DNA of 64,000 nt, from positions 231,119-295,118 of the forward strand of contig NZ_JAHWCI010000001.1 of NCBI RefSeq assembly GCF_019550915.1. Reading direction: 5' to 3'. The position numbers were made by a program, and so were the translations under genes. Positions 37,918 through 46,506 of this stretch are shown piece after piece. The notes under the pieces were generated by a model. It was not told where the DNA came from. It saw nothing but the letters and a program-made list of their open reading frames with translations, and searched no databases. Numbering within the stretch: position 1 is the first letter of the stretch; each line of letters starts with the position of its first letter. Source of the stretch: Mumia sp. zg.B17. GTDB lineage: Bacteria > Actinomycetota > Actinomycetes > Propionibacteriales > Nocardioidaceae.

Positions 37918-38577
37918 TCAGTCCTCGCGGCGGTCGGGGGAGAGATAGCGGTCGAGCGCCTCGGCCAGCTGGTCGTCCAGTGCCTCGAGGGTGACTCCGC
38001 TGCCGGTGGCGGACGCTGTCACCGCCGGTGCGGTCATCGCGAACGACCACGCCAGCAGGAGGACCGTACGCGCCTGCAGGGCGACGTCGAGGGGACGGAT
38101 CGATCCGTCGTGGTGCCCCTCTCGGAGCAGGTCCTCGAGCACCTGCAGCATGTGCGTGCTGGTCCTCCCCATGCGCTGGAACACGTAGGGCACGAGAAAC
38201 TCGGGGTCGGAGTCGACGATCGCGCGGTGGAGGGGATGGGCCCGGATGGTCGCGATGGTGGCGACGGCCGCGGCGACGACGCGTTCGCGTCCGGTCGGGA
38301 AGACGCGGTCGGCGGCCTCGGTCGCGACGGCCGTCCACTCGCGCGTGAGCAGCGCGGCGATCACCGAGTGCACGTTCTCCCAGCGGCGGTAGAGCGTCGC
38401 GCGGGCGACACCGGCGCGCGTGGCGATGTCGGCCATCGTGACGCGCTCGAGGCCGTTGTCGAGCAACGCGTCCGCGGCCGCGTCGAGGATGCGATCCTCG
38501 GGGATGGCCTTGCCGGAGTCAGCTGGGCGGGCACGCAGCCGCTCGAGCTCCGATCCGGCATTGAAACGCTTCGCCAT
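37918..38577 (-). CDS. TetR family regulator of the glpD/AGPS-like locus
   Basis: A 219-residue repressor. The HTH spans about 27-72: RILDAAADALLDNGLERVTM and IATRAGVARATLYRRWEN. The C-terminal domain is of unknown ligand class, possibly a lipid or acyl-CoA. It is the first gene of an operon with glpD and is divergent from the FAD oxidase, 48 bp away. That arrangement suggests it controls both directions. M. tuberculosis has the same order at Rv2249c-Rv2252, by recollection. Confidence 0.9.
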   Translation of the reverse strand: MAKRFNAGSELERLRARPADSGKAIPEDRILDAAADALLDNGLERVTMADIATRAGVARATLYRRWENVHSVIAALLTREWTAVATEAADRVFPTGRERVVAAAVATIATIRAHPLHRAIVDSDPEFLVPYVFQRMGRTSTHMLQVLEDLLREGHHDGSIRPLDVALQARTVLLLAWSFAMTAPAVTASATGSGVTLEALDDQLAEALDRYLSPDRRED

Positions 38578-38625
38578 AATGTGTTCAACTTAGCATGACA
38601 TCGAGGGTGTCGAGATCGGAGAACC
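38578..38625. promoter_or_regulatory. Divergent promoter region tetR-glpD / FAD oxidase
   Basis: The 48 bp must hold both promoters. TTAGCAT (38590-38596) could be the oxidase -10, and TAAGTT on the minus strand the tetR -10. GTTCAAC (38584-38590) is a small palindrome and GGAGAACC just before 38626 is the oxidase ribosome-binding site. No long operator is obvious. Confidence 0.4.
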
Positions 38626-40230
38626 ATGTCGGAGCTGGCACTGCCTGTCGTGGAGTTCGCGCCGGACCGGTGGGGCAACCCGGCCCACGCGACGGGGCTC
38701 TCCCCGGCCACCAAGGAGGCGCTCGACGCGCTCGGGGTGCGCCCCCGCAGCGTCGCGGTGGCCCCGGAGGACGTGGTGCTGCCAGGCCCGGCGGTGCCGG
38801 CCTCCGCCCGTACCGCGCTGGAGGCGGCCGTCGGGGCCGCGTACGTCAGCGACGAGGAGATGGACCGTCTGCGTCACACCCGCGGCTGGTCGACGCCCGA
38901 CATCCTGCGCATGCGGGCCGGCGACGTCGCCGATGCGCCCGACCTGGTCGTGCGGCCGGGGTCGCACGACGAGGTGGTCCGCGTCCTGCAGGCGTGCTCC
39001 GAGGCAGGCGTCGCCGTCGTCCCCTACTCGGGCGGGACGTCCGTGGTGGGCGGTCTGGCTCCCGACCGAGAAGGCTTCGCCGGGATGGTGGCCCTGGACC
39101 TGGCCCGCCTGGACGCCCCCGTCGCGCTCGACCCGGTGTCGCGGACGGCGACGCTCCAGGCGGGGATGCGCGGCCCCCGTGCCGAGGAGCTGCTCCAGGC
39201 GGAGGGCTTCACGCTGGGGCACTTCCCGCAGTCGTACGAGGGCGCCTCGCTCGGCGGATACGCGGCCGCACGGTCGGCGGGCCAGTCCTCGGCGGGCTAC
39301 GGGCGCTTCGACGAGATGGTCGTCGGGTTGGTCCTCGCCACCCCGCGAGGGACGCTGGAGCTCGGCACCGCGCCGAAGTCCGCATCCGGACCCGACCTTC
39401 GTCAGCTCGTCCTCGGCTCGGAGGGTGTCCTGGGCGTGATCACGTCGCTCACCGTCCGGGTCCGGCCCGTGCCGCGCGAGCGCGTGTTCGAGGGATGGCG
39501 GTTCCCGTCGTTCGGGGCCGGCCTGGAGGCGGTGCGCCGCCTGGCCCAGGACGGGCCGTTGCCCACCGTGCTCCGGCTCTCGGACGAGGCCGAGACCGCG
39601 ATCAACCTCGCCGACCCGTCGGGCGGCCCCGCGCCGGGCGAGGGCGGATGCCTGGCGATCACCGGCTACGAGGGCGATCCGGAGGACGTCGCCGTCCGCC
39701 GCGGGCGTGCCACGGCGGTGCTTCAGGCGTGCGGTGGCGAGCCGCTCGGTCTGGAATCCGGCGAGGCGTGGCGGCGCGGCCGCTTCCATGGGCCCTACCA
39801 ACGCGACCCCCTCCTGGATGCGGGCGCCTTCGTGGAGACCCTGGAGACGGTCACCTTCTGGTCGAACGTCCCACGTCTCAAAGCTGCGGTCACCGAGGCG
39901 GTGCAGGGGGCGCTCGGCGAGCAGGGCACCCCGGCGATCGTCCTCTGCCACGTCTCGCACGTGTACGAGACCGGGGCGTCCCTCTACTTCACGATCGCCT
40001 GCGCCCAGGCGGACGACCCGCTCGCCCAGTGGGCCCCGGCGAAGGCGGCGGCGAACGCCGCCATCCGCGCCGCAGGGGCAGCGATCAGCCACCACCACGG
40101 GGTCGGGACCGACCATCGTGCCCCGTACGCCGAGGAGATCGGGCCGCTCGGTGTGGAGGTCCTCCGTGCCGTCAAGGCGACGCTCGATCCGGCGGGGATC
40201 CTCAACCCCGGCGTCCTGGTGGCGCGATGA
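38626..40230 (+). CDS. FAD-binding oxidase of the alkyl-DHAP synthase (AGPS) family
   Basis: A 534-residue vanillyl-alcohol-oxidase-fold flavoenzyme. The FAD pyrophosphate loop is VVPYSGGTSVVGGL, followed by GMRGPRAEELLQ and GHFPQSYEGASLGGYAAARSAGQSS, both close to alkyldihydroxyacetonephosphate synthase. The C-terminal HHHGVGTDH matches the AGPS active-site His cluster. AGPS makes ether lipids from acyl-DHAP; many bacterial relatives are unproven. The neighbours, a glycerol-3-phosphate dehydrogenase that supplies DHAP and a lipid kinase, support a glycerolipid role. Confidence 0.85.
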   Translation: MSELALPVVEFAPDRWGNPAHATGLSPATKEALDALGVRPRSVAVAPEDVVLPGPAVPASARTALEAAVGAAYVSDEEMDRLRHTRGWSTPDILRMRAGDVADAPDLVVRPGSHDEVVRVLQACSEAGVAVVPYSGGTSVVGGLAPDREGFAGMVALDLARLDAPVALDPVSRTATLQAGMRGPRAEELLQAEGFTLGHFPQSYEGASLGGYAAARSAGQSSAGYGRFDEMVVGLVLATPRGTLELGTAPKSASGPDLRQLVLGSEGVLGVITSLTVRVRPVPRERVFEGWRFPSFGAGLEAVRRLAQDGPLPTVLRLSDEAETAINLADPSGGPAPGEGGCLAITGYEGDPEDVAVRRGRATAVLQACGGEPLGLESGEAWRRGRFHGPYQRDPLLDAGAFVETLETVTFWSNVPRLKAAVTEAVQGALGEQGTPAIVLCHVSHVYETGASLYFTIACAQADDPLAQWAPAKAAANAAIRAAGAAISHHHGVGTDHRAPYAEEIGPLGVEVLRAVKATLDPAGILNPGVLVAR

Positions 40231-41111
40231 GCACCCGGCAGATCACCGCGCTGGTCAACCCGATCTCGGGACGGGGCGATTCCCAACGGGTCTGGGACCC
40301 GCTCGAGGAGCGCCTTCAAGCGGCCGGGGTCGACGTCGCGACCGTCGTCACGACCAGCGTGCACCACGTCGGTGAGGCGGCGTTCGAGGCGGCCTGCGCG
40401 GGCCGCGTCGTGGTCGCCGTCGGCGGAGACGGGATGGTGCGCGACGTGGGCGGTGGTGTCGTCCGGGGTGACGGAGTCATGGCGGTGGTTCCCGGTGGTC
40501 GCGGCAACGACTTCGCCCGAGGGTTCGGGATCACCGAGGACCCGGCGACGCTCCTCGAGATGCTCCTGCACGGGCCCGTGCGCCCGATCGACGTGCTCGA
40601 CGCCGACGGCGTCGTGGTCCTGGGCAACGTCTACGTCGGGGTCGACTCGCGAGCGACCCGGCTGATCAACCGGATGCGCCGCTTCCCCGCGGTCGTCGCC
40701 TACCGGGCGAGCGGACCGCTGGCCATGCTCACGTGGCGGGCACCGACGTTCACGCTGACCACCGACGGCGGGACCCGCACCGTACGCGCGCACAGCGTGA
40801 TCGCGGCGAACTCCGGCCGGTACGGCCGCGGGCTGGACATCGTGCCGTCGGCACGGGTCGACGACGGGCTCATCGACCTGCTGGTCGCGAGCACCGACGG
40901 CCTCGGACGCCGCCACATGGCCGCCTACATGGTCGAGGCAGGCACCGGTGCGCACGTGCGCCGCGATGCCGTCGACGTGGTGCGGACGCGTTCTGTCACG
41001 ATCGCCGCCGACGGACCGGTCCCCGTCGGCATCGACGGTGACGAGATCGGCGCGTTGCCGATCACCGTCCGCGTGCGTGCCGGCGCGTTGCGGATGGTGG
41101 TGCCGGTCTGA
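40227..41111 (+). CDS. Diacylglycerol/lipid kinase family protein
   Basis: A 294-residue kinase of the DAGK catalytic superfamily. The N-terminal ALVNPISGRG and the nucleotide motif AVGGDGMVRDVGGGV are diagnostic; VVPGGRGNDFARGFGI is the third family motif. It probably phosphorylates diacylglycerol or a related lipid with ATP. The ATG overlaps the oxidase stop. The M. tuberculosis gene in the same position, Rv2252, has been described as a diacylglycerol kinase. Confidence 0.9.
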   Translation: MSTRQITALVNPISGRGDSQRVWDPLEERLQAAGVDVATVVTTSVHHVGEAAFEAACAGRVVVAVGGDGMVRDVGGGVVRGDGVMAVVPGGRGNDFARGFGITEDPATLLEMLLHGPVRPIDVLDADGVVVLGNVYVGVDSRATRLINRMRRFPAVVAYRASGPLAMLTWRAPTFTLTTDGGTRTVRAHSVIAANSGRYGRGLDIVPSARVDDGLIDLLVASTDGLGRRHMAAYMVEAGTGAHVRRDAVDVVRTRSVTIAADGPVPVGIDGDEIGALPITVRVRAGALRMVVPV

Positions 41112-41144
41112 GCACACGCGTCGACGAACCTCACTCGGCTGCGG

Positions 41145-42743
41145 CTAGCGGCGGTGGGGCACCAGCGTCTTCGAGAACAGGGCGCCACCGTCGACGTCGC
41201 GGAGCGTGACCGTCAGGGCAGCCGTGTCGCCGTCGACCTCGACCTCCCCGAAGAACTGGAACCCCTCGGCGGGTGACGTATTCGCCCGTGGTGGTGCCGC
41301 CACGAACTCCGCACGTGGCCCGAAGGTCGCGTCGAGCGCGTTCGGGCCGAACGCCCCGGCGTTCAGCGGACCCGAGACGAACTCCCAGAACGGGTCGAAG
41401 TCCTGGTACGCCGCCCGGTCGGGCGAGTAGTGGTGCGCGGCGGTGTAGTGGACGTCGGCCGTCAGCCACACGTGGTTGCGGATGCCGGCACGCTTCAGTG
41501 CGGTGAGGACGGGAGCGATGTCGAGCTCGCGCCCCAGCGGTGCTCCCGGGTCGCCCTGGGCGATGCCTTCCTGCTCCGTCCCGTCCGGCACGACCAGGCC
41601 GACCGGGAGGTCGGCGGCGATCACCTTCCAGGTGGCACGCGACCTCTCGAGCTCACTGATCAGCCAGCGTGTCTGCTTCGCGCCGAGCACGCCTCCGTCG
41701 CGGAGGGTCTCCTTGTCGGCGGTGTTGGGGTCCTTGTGCGTACGCATGTCGAGCACGAACAGGTCGATCAGGGGGCCGAGGTGCAGGACGCGGTACACCC
41801 GTCCGTCGGGGTCGGGCGAGATCGGCGCTACCGGGATGTACTCGTGAAAGGCCCGCCGCCCCCGCGCGGAGAGCACGTCGACGCGCTTCTCGGTGTAGCG
41901 GGCGTCGGTCAGGAGCTCGCCGGGATACCAGTTGTTGGTCACCTCATGGTCGTCCCACTGCGTCACCTGCGGTGTCTCGGCGAGGAACCGGCGCCAGTTG
42001 TCGGCGAGCAGGTTGTAGCGGAACTGTCCTCTGAACTCGGCCAGGGTCTCGGCGACCTTCGTCTTCTCCTCCGTCACGACGTTGCGCCAGAGCGTGCCGT
42101 CGGGCAGCGTGACCGTCTCGCTGAGCGGGCCGTCGGCGTAGACGTTGTCGCCGCTGCAGAGGAAGAAGTCGGGGCGCCGTCGCGCCATCGCGTCGACGAT
42201 GCGGAAGCCGCCGTACGCAGGGTTGACCCCCCATCCCTGCCCGGCGATGTCGCCGGACCACAGGAACCGGACATCCTCGCGTCGGCGCGACGCGGTCCGC
42301 AGGTGCCCGGTCTCCGGTGCGCTGGAGCGACGGGGATCGCGGAGGTCGACCGCGCGTACGCGGTAGAAGAGATCGGCGCCGGACGGGAGCCCGCGCACGG
42401 TGAAGCGGCCCGTGAAGTCGGTGTCGGGGGTGACGACCGGGCCCTGGACGGTCACGGACCTTCGGAACGAGCGGTCTCGGGCGATCTCCGCGACGAGACG
42501 GGACGGTCGGTCGGCCCGGGACCAGAGCGTCGCCTGACGGGTCAGGACGTCACCGGCTTGGACGCCGTGGGTGAGGGCTGGGCGGTCGCCACGGACCAGG
42601 GCGGCAGCGGAGCCGGAGGTCGCGCGAGCGGTGGTGGCGGAGGCGGGTACGGAGCCGAGGACGGCGGCTCCGGCTCCGACGACGGCCGCGCCCCGCAGGA
42701 GGGTGCGGCGGCCGAGCTGGGGTTCGGGCGGGGTCTGGGTCAT
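41145..42743 (-). CDS. phoD: Alkaline phosphatase D (PhoD), Tat-exported
   Basis: A 532-residue secreted phosphodiesterase/phosphatase. The Tat signal is GRRTLLRGAAVVGAGAAVLG and ends near AxA at about 36. The PhoD N-terminal domain follows (HGVQAGDVLTRQATLWSRAD). Metal-binding motifs are WSGDIAGQGW, CSGDNVYADGP, QWDDHEVTNNWYPGE and LTADVHY. Expected cofactors are Fe3+ and Ca2+. It stands alone on the minus strand; no Pho box could be identified upstream. The tail-to-tail gap to the lipid kinase is 33 bp. Confidence 0.94.
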   Translation of the reverse strand: MTQTPPEPQLGRRTLLRGAAVVGAGAAVLGSVPASATTARATSGSAAALVRGDRPALTHGVQAGDVLTRQATLWSRADRPSRLVAEIARDRSFRRSVTVQGPVVTPDTDFTGRFTVRGLPSGADLFYRVRAVDLRDPRRSSAPETGHLRTASRRREDVRFLWSGDIAGQGWGVNPAYGGFRIVDAMARRRPDFFLCSGDNVYADGPLSETVTLPDGTLWRNVVTEEKTKVAETLAEFRGQFRYNLLADNWRRFLAETPQVTQWDDHEVTNNWYPGELLTDARYTEKRVDVLSARGRRAFHEYIPVAPISPDPDGRVYRVLHLGPLIDLFVLDMRTHKDPNTADKETLRDGGVLGAKQTRWLISELERSRATWKVIAADLPVGLVVPDGTEQEGIAQGDPGAPLGRELDIAPVLTALKRAGIRNHVWLTADVHYTAAHHYSPDRAAYQDFDPFWEFVSGPLNAGAFGPNALDATFGPRAEFVAAPPRANTSPAEGFQFFGEVEVDGDTAALTVTLRDVDGGALFSKTLVPHRR

Positions 42744-42837
42744 GCAGACACGGTCGCGGGCCCCGGCGAACGCCAGGTGACTCCACGGTGAGATGCAGGG
42801 GGCGGGCTCGTGACCGGCGCGGGGGCGCCGGGCCGTC

Positions 42838-42843
42838 TACGTT
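42838..42843 (+). promoter_or_regulatory. -10 box TACGTT of the hemerythrin gene
   Basis: Ends 6 nt before the ATG at 42850. Confidence 0.5.
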
Positions 42844-42849
42844 GGCGCC

Positions 42850-43404
42850 ATGCCAACCACAGCCATCGACCTCGGACGTCCCGTCTCCGGCGACGTCATC
42901 GACCTCATCCTCGACGACCACCGGCGCTTCGAGGATCTCCTGCGGCAGCTCCGCGACGCCAGCGCCGACCGTGACGCCGTCAGGAAGGCGTTCGCCGCCC
43001 TGCACGTCGCCCACGCGGAGGCGGAGGAGAAGAAGGTCTACCCGACGCTGCGGCGCCGCGACGCGATCGGCGCGCACGAGGAGGAGCACGGCGAGGAGGA
43101 GCACGCCGAGGGCAACCAGGCGCTGCTGGCCGTGCTCGAGCTCGTGGCCACGGACACGCAGGCCTTCGACGACGCGGTCGAGGAGCTCGCGCGGGTGGTC
43201 AACCACCACCTGACGGAGGAGGAGCTGACGATCCTCAACCCGGCGCGCGAGGCGGTCGCCGAGAAGGTGAGGCACGACCTCGGTGAGGCGTTCGCCCGTG
43301 AGCGCAACGCCCAGGTCGACGCCGACTGCGGCCGGATCGACAACGTCCGTGAGCTCGTCACGCGTGCCGAAAAGGAAGGGCTCCTCGACGACGACGAGGA
43401 GTGA
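42850..43404 (+). CDS. Hemerythrin-like (HHE) domain protein
   Basis: A 184-residue four-helix protein with likely non-heme diiron ligands: DDHRRFEDLL (about 19), HVAHAEAEEKKVYPTL (about 56-60), an EEEHGEEEHAEG loop (about 76-92) and NHHLTEEELTILN (about 118-124). The family binds O2 or nitric oxide or acts as an oxidant sensor. The highly acidic C-terminal half ends in DDDEE. Monocistronic; convergent with menA. Role not evident. Confidence 0.88.
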   Translation: MPTTAIDLGRPVSGDVIDLILDDHRRFEDLLRQLRDASADRDAVRKAFAALHVAHAEAEEKKVYPTLRRRDAIGAHEEEHGEEEHAEGNQALLAVLELVATDTQAFDDAVEELARVVNHHLTEEELTILNPAREAVAEKVRHDLGEAFARERNAQVDADCGRIDNVRELVTRAEKEGLLDDDEE

Positions 43405-43413
43405 CCGGAGGGA

Positions 43414-44286
43414 TCAGCCTCCGATCGCCAACCCGACCGCCACGCCGACGGCGAGGACCAGCTCGGCGATCCCGGTGTCGCGCAGCGTGGGGACGAGGGC
43501 CAAGCCCCGCTCGCCGCGTGCCACCGGGGTCGCGGCCCGCAGCGCCCAGGGGAACGCGAGGAGACCCAGGAGCGCCGCGGGCGTGTACGAGGCCAGCCAC
43601 CACACGGTGACGAGGGTGACGACGAGCAGGACGACGTAGAAGATCCGCGTCCCCCGGTCGCCCAGCACGACGGCGAGGGTCCGCTTGCCGGTGGCGGTGT
43701 CCGTGGGGATGTCGCGCAGGTTGTTGGCGACCAGGATGGCGCACGCGAGCGCGCCCACACCGATCCCCGCGGCGAGGCTGGGCCAGGTGAACGCCCCCAC
43801 CTGGACGTAGGTGGTGCCCATCACGGCGACGAGTCCGAAGAAGACGAAGACGCTCACCTCGCCGAGTGCGTGGTAGCCGTACGGCCGAGAGCCCCCGGTG
43901 TAGAACCACGCCGCCGCGATCGCGGCGACGCCGACGAGGACCAGCCACCACCCTGAGGTCGCCGCCAGCAGGAGTCCGAGGAGGCCGCCGACAGCGAAGC
44001 AGACGAGTGCGGCACGCTTGACCGCCGCAGCGTCGGCCGCACCAGAGCCGACCAGGCGCAACGGGCCTACCCGGTCGTCGTCGGTGCCCTTGACGCCGTC
44101 GGAGTAGTCGTTGGCGTAGTTGACGCCGACCTGGAGGGCGAGCGACAGCAGCAGGCAGACGGCGGCCTTCCACCAGACGGCCTCGCCGGCGTACAGTGCG
44201 GCTCCGGTGCCGGCGACGACAGGGGCCACCGCCGCCGGGAGTGTGCGGGGCCGGGCGCCTTCGATCCACTGCGATGCTGTTGCCAC
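43414..44286 (-). CDS. menA: 1,4-dihydroxy-2-naphthoate polyprenyltransferase
   Basis: Attaches the isoprenoid tail to dihydroxynaphthoate, forming demethylmenaquinone in the membrane. The 290-residue product has about eight to nine hydrophobic segments and the prenyl-diphosphate-binding motif NYANDYSDGVKGTDDDR (about 60-76), with a second DIPTDTATGKRT. ARPRTLPAAVAPV at the N-terminus is typical of MenA. The GTG at 44286 is chosen because GGGAGGA lies about 10 nt upstream. It is divergent from menE, 61 bp apart. Confidence 0.95.
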   Translation of the reverse strand: MATASQWIEGARPRTLPAAVAPVVAGTGAALYAGEAVWWKAAVCLLLSLALQVGVNYANDYSDGVKGTDDDRVGPLRLVGSGAADAAAVKRAALVCFAVGGLLGLLLAATSGWWLVLVGVAAIAAAWFYTGGSRPYGYHALGEVSVFVFFGLVAVMGTTYVQVGAFTWPSLAAGIGVGALACAILVANNLRDIPTDTATGKRTLAVVLGDRGTRIFYVVLLVVTLVTVWWLASYTPAALLGLLAFPWALRAATPVARGERGLALVPTLRDTGIAELVLAVGVAVGLAIGG

Positions 44287-44335
44287 GACCGCCCATCCTC
44301 CCACCCGGGCCGCGTCGTCGCGTCGAGGGGTTGGT

Positions 44336-44341
44336 TAGCGT
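44336..44341 (+). promoter_or_regulatory. -10 box TAGCGT of menE
   Basis: Ends 6 nt before the GTG at 44348. Confidence 0.5.
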
Positions 44342-44347
44342 GGGTGC

Positions 44348-45403
44348 GTGACGGAACGATCCCTTCGTCCGGTGAGCGGCTCCGCGCGGGAGGTCCAGGC
44401 GGCGCTGGAGGCCTGGCTGACCGCGCAGGCCGAGCCCGCACCGCTCACCATCCGCACCTCGGGCTCCACCGGCCGACCCAAGGACGTGCTGCTCTCCCGT
44501 CGCGCGGTGACAGCGTCGGCGCGCGCCACCCACGCTCGTCTGGGCGGGCCCGGGCAGTGGCTGCTCGACCTTCCTCCGCAGTACGTCGCCGGCGTCCAGG
44601 TCCTCGCCCGGTCGGTGCTCGGGGGCACGGCGCCGGTGGTGGCGTCGGAGCACTCCGGTCTGGAGGCGGCGATCGGGGCGATGACCGGCGAGCGCCGCTA
44701 CGCCTCGCTCGTCCCCACCCAGCTCCACCGGCTCGCGGAGGCAGGGCGGCTCGATCTCCTCGCCGAGCTGGACGCGGTCCTGGTCGGCGGGGCCGCGCTC
44801 GATCCGAGCCTGCGGAGGCGCGCCTCAGAGGCCGGGGTGCGGGTCGTCCGGACGTACGGGATGAGCGAGACCGCCGGTGGGTGCGTCTACGACGGCGTGC
44901 CGCTCGACGGGGTCGCCGTGCGCATCGACGTCGATCGACGGATCTGGATCGGCGGCGCCGTCCTCTTCGACGGGTACGACGGCGACCCCCGGGCCACGGC
45001 CGAGGCGCTGCAGGGCGGCTGGCTCCGGACTCATGACCTGGGCCGGCTCGACGACGACGGGCGGCTGACCGTCCTCGGCCGGGTGGACGACGTGGTGATC
45101 TCGGGTGGGGTCAACGTCGCCCTCCCTCGTGTCACCGAGGCCGTGCGTGGCCTCGAGGGGGTCGCGGAAGCCGAGGCCGTCGGCGTCGCGGACGACGAGT
45201 GGGGACAGGTCGTGGTGGCCGTCGTGGCGCCAGCGGCCGGCTCCGTCGCACCCGCCCTCGATGCGCTCCGCGACGGGGTGGAGGCCGCCGGGCTGCCTCG
45301 TTCCTGGGCCCCGCGTCGCGTCGTCGTGGTCCCGGAGATTCCCGTCCTCGAGCACGGGAAGGTCGACCGGTTGGCCGTCCGCCGACTGGCCGAGAAGCGC
45401 TGA
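44348..45403 (+). CDS. menE: o-Succinylbenzoate-CoA ligase
   Basis: Activates o-succinylbenzoate with ATP and CoA in menaquinone synthesis. The 351-residue product is short compared with classic MenE (about 480) but typical of the compact actinobacterial form. Motifs: TIRTSGSTGRPKDVLLS (P-loop), RTYGMSETAGGCVYDGVPLDG, THDLGRLDDDGRLTVLGR and a C-terminal Lys in EHGKVDRLAVRRL. A MenA/MenE divergent pair with menC and menD further on supports the assignment. Confidence 0.93.
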   Translation: MTERSLRPVSGSAREVQAALEAWLTAQAEPAPLTIRTSGSTGRPKDVLLSRRAVTASARATHARLGGPGQWLLDLPPQYVAGVQVLARSVLGGTAPVVASEHSGLEAAIGAMTGERRYASLVPTQLHRLAEAGRLDLLAELDAVLVGGAALDPSLRRRASEAGVRVVRTYGMSETAGGCVYDGVPLDGVAVRIDVDRRIWIGGAVLFDGYDGDPRATAEALQGGWLRTHDLGRLDDDGRLTVLGRVDDVVISGGVNVALPRVTEAVRGLEGVAEAEAVGVADDEWGQVVVAVVAPAAGSVAPALDALRDGVEAAGLPRSWAPRRVVVVPEIPVLEHGKVDRLAVRRLAEKR

Positions 45404-45531
45404 TCTGCCGAGGGCCTTCACAGATCGGTGGTTTCGCCCCCTAGACTGGCGGCGTAGCTGAGGTTCAAAAGCGTGCCCAGCGCGTGATCTGCCGTGGCGA
45501 GGTCTGTCGCGGCGAAGCTGGGAGGTTTGAT

Positions 45532-46506
45532 GTGCCCGACCTTGGCGACCCCGTACGACGGTCCCACCTCCGCACGATCGATGCCGAGCTCGGCCGTGAG
45601 GTTCTCGACCACGCCTACGGCAGCAACCTGCGGCTGACAGGCGATCTTCGACACGTCGGCTTCTCGCGCGCCGACACCCGCGACTTCACGCTGGACCACG
45701 TCGACCTCGGTGCCGACATCAGCTATGACTGCGACCCGCTCGGCTACCTCACGATCCTGGAGGGGCGGCGAGGCTGGGCGGAGTATGTCCGCGGCGGCAC
45801 GACCGACCAGGCCGGCCCTGGGGACCTGGTCATGGTCGCAGGACCCGGTGACGCCTGCACCGGTCGCTCGAGCGATCTCGCCGTGCGCGGCATCAGCCTG
45901 CGCTGGGACCTGATGACCAGCGCCACGCGTGACCTTCGTGGAGACCGACCGACGGCGCCGATGCGCTTCACCCGCTACCGACCCGCTGACCGCGCCGCGG
46001 TGCTCCACTGGCGCAACCTCGTCGACTACGTCGAGGATCTCCTGGCCGACGGCCAGGAGATCGTCTCGGCGCGATCGCTCGATGCCGTCGGCCGTCTGCT
46101 CTCCCGTACGGCGCTGATCATGTTCGGGAGCGACTCGATCGCCGAGGAGACGATGCGCGACGAGGCCCAGGACCGCCGTGACGCGTCAGAGCACGCGGTG
46201 AACCGTGCCATCGCCTTCATGGAGGAGCACGCCGACACCGAGCTGAGCGTGGCCGACATCGCCGACGCCGCTCGCGTCACGCCGAGGTCGCTCCAGATCG
46301 CCTTCCGGCGCCACCTCGGGACGACGCCGATGGCCTACGCGCGCCGGGTACGGCTCGACCACGCGCGCCGCGACCTCCTCGCGGGGCGCGACGGTGACAC
46401 GGTGACGGCGGTGGCGTCGCGCTGGGGCTTCCACAACCACGGCCGGTTCGCCGCGGAGTACCGCGAGCTGTACGGCGAGAACCCGGGAGACACCCGTGCT
46501 CGATGA
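45532..46506 (+). CDS. AraC family transcriptional regulator
   Basis: A 324-residue regulator. The N-terminal half is a cupin-like AraC-binding domain (LTILEGRRGWAEYV and GPGDLVMVAGPGD). The C-terminal half has two HTHs: SVADIADAARVTPRSLQIAF and AVASRWGFHNHGRFAAEYRE, ending in GENPGDTR. The GTG at 45532 has GGGAGG ideally placed 6-7 nt upstream. The last 11 bp overlap the possible start of the GAF-ANTAR gene, so the two regulators may be coupled. Effector and targets unknown; it sits between menE and menC. Confidence 0.9.
   Translation: MPDLGDPVRRSHLRTIDAELGREVLDHAYGSNLRLTGDLRHVGFSRADTRDFTLDHVDLGADISYDCDPLGYLTILEGRRGWAEYVRGGTTDQAGPGDLVMVAGPGDACTGRSSDLAVRGISLRWDLMTSATRDLRGDRPTAPMRFTRYRPADRAAVLHWRNLVDYVEDLLADGQEIVSARSLDAVGRLLSRTALIMFGSDSIAEETMRDEAQDRRDASEHAVNRAIAFMEEHADTELSVADIADAARVTPRSLQIAFRRHLGTTPMAYARRVRLDHARRDLLAGRDGDTVTAVASRWGFHNHGRFAAEYRELYGENPGDTRAR

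Noticed and set aside
38595..40226. Single fusion of the FAD oxidase region and lipid kinase in one long frame
   Set aside because: The lipid kinase frame is open upstream by chance; the oxidase is encoded in a different frame and the kinase has its own ATG overlapping the oxidase stop.
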